From the NCBI GenBank assembly GCA_900549675.1, contig URPG01000036.1:1-12083 (forward strand): a stretch of 12,083 nucleotides of DNA. The letters run 5' to 3'. This document shows positions 7,610-12,083 of this stretch, piece after piece. This DNA is from an uncultured Oscillospiraceae bacterium. Lineage in GTDB: Bacteria > Bacillota > Clostridia > Oscillospirales > Acutalibacteraceae. The notes below the pieces were generated by a model. It did not search any database. It was not told where the DNA came from and was given only the letters and a program-made list of their open reading frames with translations. Made by a program: the position numbers and the translations under genes. Numbering within the stretch: the stretch's first letter is position 1; every line of letters starts with the position of its first letter.

Positions 7610-8542
7610 ATGAAAAGAAATCTTTTTGTTGCCAAGCTGGCAGAATATCAGCGTGTAAAAATGCTTTCCTATCCCACAGCAGAAAAAATTGATGTTGTTT
7701 TGGATACCGATGCCGCAACGGAGGTCGATGACCAATTTGCCATATCTCATTTTCTGTCTTCTCCGGAACGAATTGAATTAAAAGCGATTTATGCGGCCCC
7801 TTTCGCAATGAATGAAAAAACCAAAGACCCCGCTGTCGGCATGGAGATGAGCTATCAAGAGATTTATAAAATCGCCAGGCTAATGAAGAATGATTTTTCC
7901 GCTGTCTACCGTGGCTCCAAGGAATATTTAAAATCCTTTGATGCTCCGGTTGATTCAGAGGCAAAGGATCATTTGGTTCAGCTTGCTAAAAGTTATACAT
8001 GGGAAAATCCGCTTTATGTTGCTTGTATCGGCGCCATTACCAATGTGGCCAGTGCCATTCTGTCTGACCCTGAAATTGTCAATCGGATTGTGGTGGTTTG
8101 GCTGGGCGGCGATGATTTTTACTATACGCCGAACGTATATAATGTGTATCAGGATGTAAAAGCTGCACAAGTTATTTTTGACAGCGGGGTACCGTTGGTG
8201 CATGTGCCTTGCAACTATGTGTCTTCTCACCTCTTGACCAGTGTGCCTGAATTGCATGCCTGCCTTGGCAACCGTAATGAGCTTTGTGACTATTTGATAG
8301 AAGTGGTTGAAAATTATGGCAGTAATCATTTCGCATGGGGAAAACAGATTTGGGACATTGCTGTCAGCGGTTATTTTATGAATGCCGGCTATGCCAAGAC
8401 AGAACTTACGCCGGCACCAATGATTACGGATGAATTAACCTATAGTTTTGACGGTTCCCGGCATTTAATCGCAAAGGTTACTTCTTTACGCCGTGACAGT
8501 ATCTTTCGAGATTTATTTACGAAAATAGGGAATATATGGTAA
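7610..8542 (+). CDS. Nucleoside-hydrolase-family protein
   Basis: 310-residue probable cytoplasmic enzyme of the inosine-uridine nucleoside hydrolase fold, which hydrolyses N-ribosidic bonds to a free base and ribose using a bound calcium. Seen: the N-terminal metal motif D32-T-D34 then D40-D41, the IGAITNVA segment (140-147, matching the family's G-x-x-TN-x-A), the N178-V-Y-x-D182 segment followed by KAA, and the C-terminal metal aspartate D249 in IWDIA. The spacing DTD-x5-DD is two residues longer than the canonical DTD-x3-DD, and tryptophan precedes D249 where classical enzymes have histidine, so substrate preference may differ. There is no signal peptide. The start has AAAGGAG shortly upstream, and the gene begins 11 bases after the permease stop, within the operon. 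It likely acts on the imported compound (inference). Confidence 0.85.
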   Translation: MKRNLFVAKLAEYQRVKMLSYPTAEKIDVVLDTDAATEVDDQFAISHFLSSPERIELKAIYAAPFAMNEKTKDPAVGMEMSYQEIYKIARLMKNDFSAVYRGSKEYLKSFDAPVDSEAKDHLVQLAKSYTWENPLYVACIGAITNVASAILSDPEIVNRIVVVWLGGDDFYYTPNVYNVYQDVKAAQVIFDSGVPLVHVPCNYVSSHLLTSVPELHACLGNRNELCDYLIEVVENYGSNHFAWGKQIWDIAVSGYFMNAGYAKTELTPAPMITDELTYSFDGSRHLIAKVTSLRRDSIFRDLFTKIGNIW

Positions 8543-8545
8543 CAT

Positions 8546-8564
8546 ATAGATAAAATCTATTTTT
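8546..8564 (+). terminator. Weak AT-rich hairpin before the fusion gene
   Basis: ATAGAT (8546-8551) and ATCTAT (8555-8560) form a six-pair stem with a 3-base loop, followed by TTTT. The stem is almost all A-T pairs, so it would be a weak terminator at best. It could lower expression of the regulator-kinase relative to the upstream genes. No separate promoter for the downstream gene is evident. Confidence 0.3.
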
Positions 8565-8579
8565 ATTGGAGAGAAGAGT

Positions 8580-10460
8580 ATGACGATTAAAGAAATTGCT
8601 AAGCTGGCAGGGGTTTCTATCGCTACGGTATCTAAGGTAGTAAACGGAAAAGATAAAAATATTCACGCTGATACTCGTGAAAGAGTAATGAAAATTGTAA
8701 AACAATATAATTACCGCCCTTATGGAGATATTCTCTCTCAGCAAACCGCAAGGCATTTTTTAGTTGGTGTCATCGTGAAGAAAATTTCTGAATATCCTGA
8801 TATGGTGGAGTCGATTGTGAAACAAGCGGCGGTTCGCGGTTATCGGGTGATTCTTTGCGAAAGCAATGACAATTTAGACAAGGAACACGAAAATATTCTT
8901 CAACTCAGTAAACATGATGTAGACTGCGTGATTTGGGAGCCGATGACTGAAAAAAGCAAGCTGCTTGCTTCTCCTTTTTTTAAAAAGAAAATTCCGGTTG
9001 TTTATATTGGCGATACAGAAAAATCAATTCAACCTGATTATGCTGGTGCCGCAGAACTTGCCGTGAAAAAACTAGTTGAAAAGGATCATCGCCAAATTGC
9101 ATTGTTGGCAAAAAGAGGAGAAGAACATATAGAGGAATTTACAAAGGGATATAAAAATGCAATGTTTCAAGCAGACATTGCCATTGGGGATGACTATATA
9201 TTTTATGCCGATGAAAAGGGTGTGGAACAAGGCTTGTTATTTTCGGGCATTACGGGTGTAGTTTGCTTAAACAGCGAGGTATCTGCTCTGCTGTTGAAAA
9301 CCACCTATGACCGTAAAATGAGAATTCCGCAGGATATTTCGGTGATTACGCTTTGTACAGAGTATCAGGCGGAAAAGCATTTGGGTTTTTCCTCTGTGGT
9401 TAGAATTCCTTTAGCGGAATTTGGCACGCATATTTGTGATGCTGCCATTGATCTTTGTGAAAAAAAAGAAACCAAGGTTACTCCGTTTTCAGTTAAAGCG
9501 AGCTTTATAGACCGAAAGAGTATGGATATACCGGCAGATATCTTTCAGAAAAGAATTGTTGTGGTAGGCAATATCAATTTGGATATTGTCTTAAAAGTGA
9601 AAGAAATCCCTGTTACGGGAAAAACGGTTTTGGTACAGAACAGTGAAACTTATCCCGGCGGTAAAGGAGCCAATCAGGCGGTCGGTGTGGCAAAATTAGG
9701 GGGAAATGCTCTTTTAATCGGTAAGCTGGGTTATGATTTTGATGGACAGAGCATTTTACAGTATTTAAATGATAATCGCGTCAACACCTCTTTTATTATG
9801 CAGGATAAGCAGGCAGAAACGGGCAAAGCCTATATTTATGTACAGCAGGACAGTGAGAGCAGTATTGCTATTTTTCCGGGTGCGAATGAGGTTCTTACCG
9901 CAGAGGAAATCGAAAAAAGAAGCGGTTGTTTTCAAGGGGCAAAATGCTGTCTGATTCAGACGGAAATTGCACTGCCCGCAGCACTGAAAGCGGCACAATT
10001 GGCAAAAAAAGCGGGGGCACTCACTATTTTAAAGCCTTCGGCGTTAAACGAGGCGCATGAAACACTTTTTGGTAATATCGATATTCTTGTTCCGAATATT
10101 ATAGAGAGCGAGATACTGTCACCAAAAGAATGCAAAACGTTGGAACAGCAAGCTGAATATTTTATGAGTAAGGGAATTCATACGGTCATTATCACAGCAG
10201 GCGCCAATGGCTGTTATGTATATACAGCGGATATCAAAGGGGAACATTTGCCTGCCGACGATGTGGAGTCGGTGGATGCAACAGGCGCATCAGATGCATT
10301 TATTGCGGCTCTTTCCGTGGCGTTATCCCATAAACAGGATATTATGGCGGCGGTTCGGTATGCCAATACAGCGGCGGGCGTTTCCGTCACAAGAGAAGGA
10401 GCGATGTCTTCACTTCCCGACCGTCAAACGCTGGATAGAATACGGAAAGAAAAACAGTAA
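8580..10460 (+). CDS. LacI-type repressor fused to ribokinase-like PfkB kinase
   Basis: 626-residue two-part protein. Residues 1-58 are a LacI-family DNA-binding domain: the helix-turn-helix reads EIAKLAGVSIATVSKVVNG, then the NYRP hinge. Residues about 60-315 are the periplasmic-binding-protein-like effector domain. Residues about 325-626 form a full PfkB sugar kinase of the ribokinase type: VVGNINLDIV with the sugar-contacting D335, GGKGANQAVGVAKLGG (360-375), the NxxE motif N506/E509, and DATGASDAF (566-574) with catalytic base D572. The anion-hole motif is GASD instead of the usual GAGD. Both halves look complete, with no stop or frameshift between them. The ATG at 8580 has GGAGAG six bases upstream. 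The fusion could bind an operator near 4367 and phosphorylate the released sugar, probably ribose; the substrate and the coupling are inference. Confidence 0.93.
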   Translation: MTIKEIAKLAGVSIATVSKVVNGKDKNIHADTRERVMKIVKQYNYRPYGDILSQQTARHFLVGVIVKKISEYPDMVESIVKQAAVRGYRVILCESNDNLDKEHENILQLSKHDVDCVIWEPMTEKSKLLASPFFKKKIPVVYIGDTEKSIQPDYAGAAELAVKKLVEKDHRQIALLAKRGEEHIEEFTKGYKNAMFQADIAIGDDYIFYADEKGVEQGLLFSGITGVVCLNSEVSALLLKTTYDRKMRIPQDISVITLCTEYQAEKHLGFSSVVRIPLAEFGTHICDAAIDLCEKKETKVTPFSVKASFIDRKSMDIPADIFQKRIVVVGNINLDIVLKVKEIPVTGKTVLVQNSETYPGGKGANQAVGVAKLGGNALLIGKLGYDFDGQSILQYLNDNRVNTSFIMQDKQAETGKAYIYVQQDSESSIAIFPGANEVLTAEEIEKRSGCFQGAKCCLIQTEIALPAALKAAQLAKKAGALTILKPSALNEAHETLFGNIDILVPNIIESEILSPKECKTLEQQAEYFMSKGIHTVIITAGANGCYVYTADIKGEHLPADDVESVDATGASDAFIAALSVALSHKQDIMAAVRYANTAAGVSVTREGAMSSLPDRQTLDRIRKEKQ

Positions 10461-10488
10461 ATAGAAATGAATTTACGGGGAGATTGAT

Positions 10489-12083
10489 ATGAAAATTACA
10501 GCTAAACATTTAGATAAGCTTTATGGGGGATGGATTGGAAAAATTATTGGCGTGATTCATGGCGCCAATGTGGAAAGCTGGACCTATGAAAAAATCAGAG
10601 ATGTTTTTGGGGAGATAAACTCGTATCCCTATACATGCAGACGATGATATAAACGGTCCTCTTTTTTATCAAAGAGTTTTTTTGGATTATCCCAAAGAAT
10701 GTGTTAATGAAGAAAAAATGGCGTTAACCCTGCAAAACTATGTGTCCGATGGGCATGGATTTTTTTGGTGGGGCGGCTATGGAATCTCAACTGAAAACAC
10801 AGCCTATGAAAATTTAAAACAGGGAATTCAAGCACCGCTGTCCGGTTCAAGAGAATTAAATGGAAAAACCGTATCAGAGCAAATCGGCGGACAAATTTTT
10901 TCGGATTGTTGGGGGTTTGTTTGTCCCGGCGACACAAAAAAAGCGGCTGAATTGGCTGGTAAAATGTCTTCGGTAACCCATGACGGTGAAGGTATTTACG
11001 GCGGGCAGTTTATTGCCGCCTGTATTGCCAAGGCCTTTACAGCCGTATCGATAGATGAGATTATTGAGGCAGGGCTTGCGGAAATTCCGAAAAATTGTGA
11101 ATATGCCGTCATGGCAAGAGATGTTATGCAAGAGGCAAGGAATAACGGTCAGGATTGGCGAAAGACATTTGCCTATGTGCAAGAACAATATGGATATCAG
11201 CATTATCAGGGTGTATGTCATATTATCCCTAATGCCGCTGTGATTGTGCTATCCTTGATTCATGGAAACGGTGAATTTGACCGCACCATTAACATTTGCA
11301 ATATGTGCGGCTGGGATACAGACTGCAATGTTGGCAATATCGGTGCTATTTTAGGTGTTTTTGTGTCCGCCTCACAGATTGGTGAAAAGTGGCTGAAACA
11401 AGTCAATGATTTTATTTGTGCTTCTTCAGCGGTAGGAAGTTTAAATATCCAAACGGTGTCACAAGCGGCATTAGATTCATTAAAAATCACAAGACAACTT
11501 TATCAGAAAGAAATAGAACCGGATTTGGCTTTTTTATGGGAGCGAAATTCTGCTCATTCTTTTCATTTTGAATTTCCTACGGCAACCCATGCCATGCGTA
11601 TCAACGGATACGGTGCTACCCTTAGAAATACGACGGAAAAAGCCCATACAGGCAAACGTTCTTTAAAAATAGCGATACCTTCTATTGAGCGCGGTGGTGC
11701 CGCCGAACTTTATTACAAGAGCTATTATGTGCCTGCTGATTTTAACGACAGCCGTTATAATCCGGACTTTTCACCGACCGTTTATCCGGGGGATACCGTA
11801 TCCGCGTGGTTCTGGGCTCATGAAGAAGATGGGACAGGGCCGGTAAAAATTATGCCTTATTGGAAAGACCGCATGAGCGGAGAAGGCTATGACTTGCCCA
11901 AGGACGCAGCCATACTGTCGGCGGGGCAATGGCAGGAAATAAAATTTAAGCTGCCGGCGGCACAGGATGTCATTGTAGAACGTGTGGGATTTAAAATCAT
12001 CGCTCTTAATCCAAAAACGGTGAATGAAAAAGCTGATGTCATTTTATATATGGATGATTTTGCTGTTGTACCGTCTGCTGACT
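10489..12083 (+). pseudogene. ADP-ribosylglycohydrolase-family gene, frameshifted, open at right edge
   Basis: A dinuclear-metal hydrolase family that removes ADP-ribose or cuts other ribosyl bonds. The start ATG 10489 (GGGGAG upstream) gives a typical N-terminus, YGGWIGKIIGVIHGANVE, but this frame stops at TGA 10645. The rest of the protein continues in the +1 frame from 10619-10637: the metal motif DDDINGP (from 10640), VTHDGEGIYGG, and the second metal motif GWDTD (11309-11323), then NVGNIGAILG. That frame stays open to the window edge, about 480 residues. From about 11560 the sequence changes to a beta-rich region (GKRSLKI, PGDTVSAWFWA, GQWQEIKFKLP, LYMDDFAVV) resembling a jelly-roll carbohydrate-binding module. 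The two frames can be joined only between 10619 and 10637, so a small indel or a sequencing error is likely. An internal ATG at 10718 would lack the first metal motif. Last gene of the visible operon, 28 bases after the fusion gene. Confidence 0.82.

Noticed and set aside
10636..10650. Programmed +1 frameshift at the TGA stop
   Set aside because: Slippage at CGA-TGA would lose most of the DDD metal motif, and there is no stimulatory Shine-Dalgarno-like sequence at the right distance.
10704..11490. Several short minus-strand open frames and one plus-strand frame in the last gene
   Set aside because: They are shadows of the long +1 frame of the ADP-ribosylglycohydrolase gene, which carries the family motifs and runs to the window edge.
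1..12083. CRISPR arrays, tRNA or rRNA genes, insertion sequences, phage genes
   Set aside because: I saw no regularly spaced repeats, no cloverleaf-like or ribosomal sequences, and no transposase or integrase-like protein in any convincing frame.

Overview
The window looks like a low-to-moderate GC Firmicute, most likely a gut or anaerobic Clostridia-type organism. The signs are strong AGGAGG-type ribosome binding sites, a near-perfect sigma-A promoter, lipoprotein-type solute-binding proteins, and binding-protein sugar transporters with no ATPase gene beside them. The species cannot be named from the sequence alone.

Layout: two operons diverge from an AT-rich control region at about 3930-4416. 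To the left, on the minus strand, a three-gene operon reads permease (3928-2999), permease (3002-2097), solute-binding lipoprotein (2005-314), and ends at a hairpin terminator (294-253). These resemble the LplB/LplC/LplA (YteP/YtcP/YtcQ) type of oligosaccharide importer. To the right, on the plus strand, a longer operon starts from a TTGACA-16-TATAAT promoter. It encodes a UgpB-like sugar-binding lipoprotein (4417-5706), two MalF/MalG-type permeases (5866-6768, 6768-7598), a nucleoside-hydrolase-family enzyme (7610-8542), a single polypeptide joining a complete LacI-type repressor to a complete ribokinase-like PfkB kinase (8580-10460), and an ADP-ribosylglycohydrolase-family gene (10489 to beyond the right edge). 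That last gene is broken by a frameshift near 10619-10637.

How the genes may work together (inference): the right-hand operon looks like an import-and-salvage pathway for ribosyl compounds such as nucleosides, ADP-ribose-like molecules or other ribosides. The transporter would bring in the substrate, the hydrolases would cut the ribosyl bond, and the kinase half of the fusion would phosphorylate the released sugar while its LacI half controls the operon. A palindrome just downstream of the promoter is a candidate operator for the fusion protein. No ATPase is present for either transporter, so a shared MsmK/UgpC-type ATPase elsewhere is the usual expectation. The left operon has visibly higher GC than the right one in the lines I counted, which suggests separate histories. 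The most notable points are the regulator-kinase fusion, the enzyme combination around it, and the frameshifted ADP-ribosylglycohydrolase gene.
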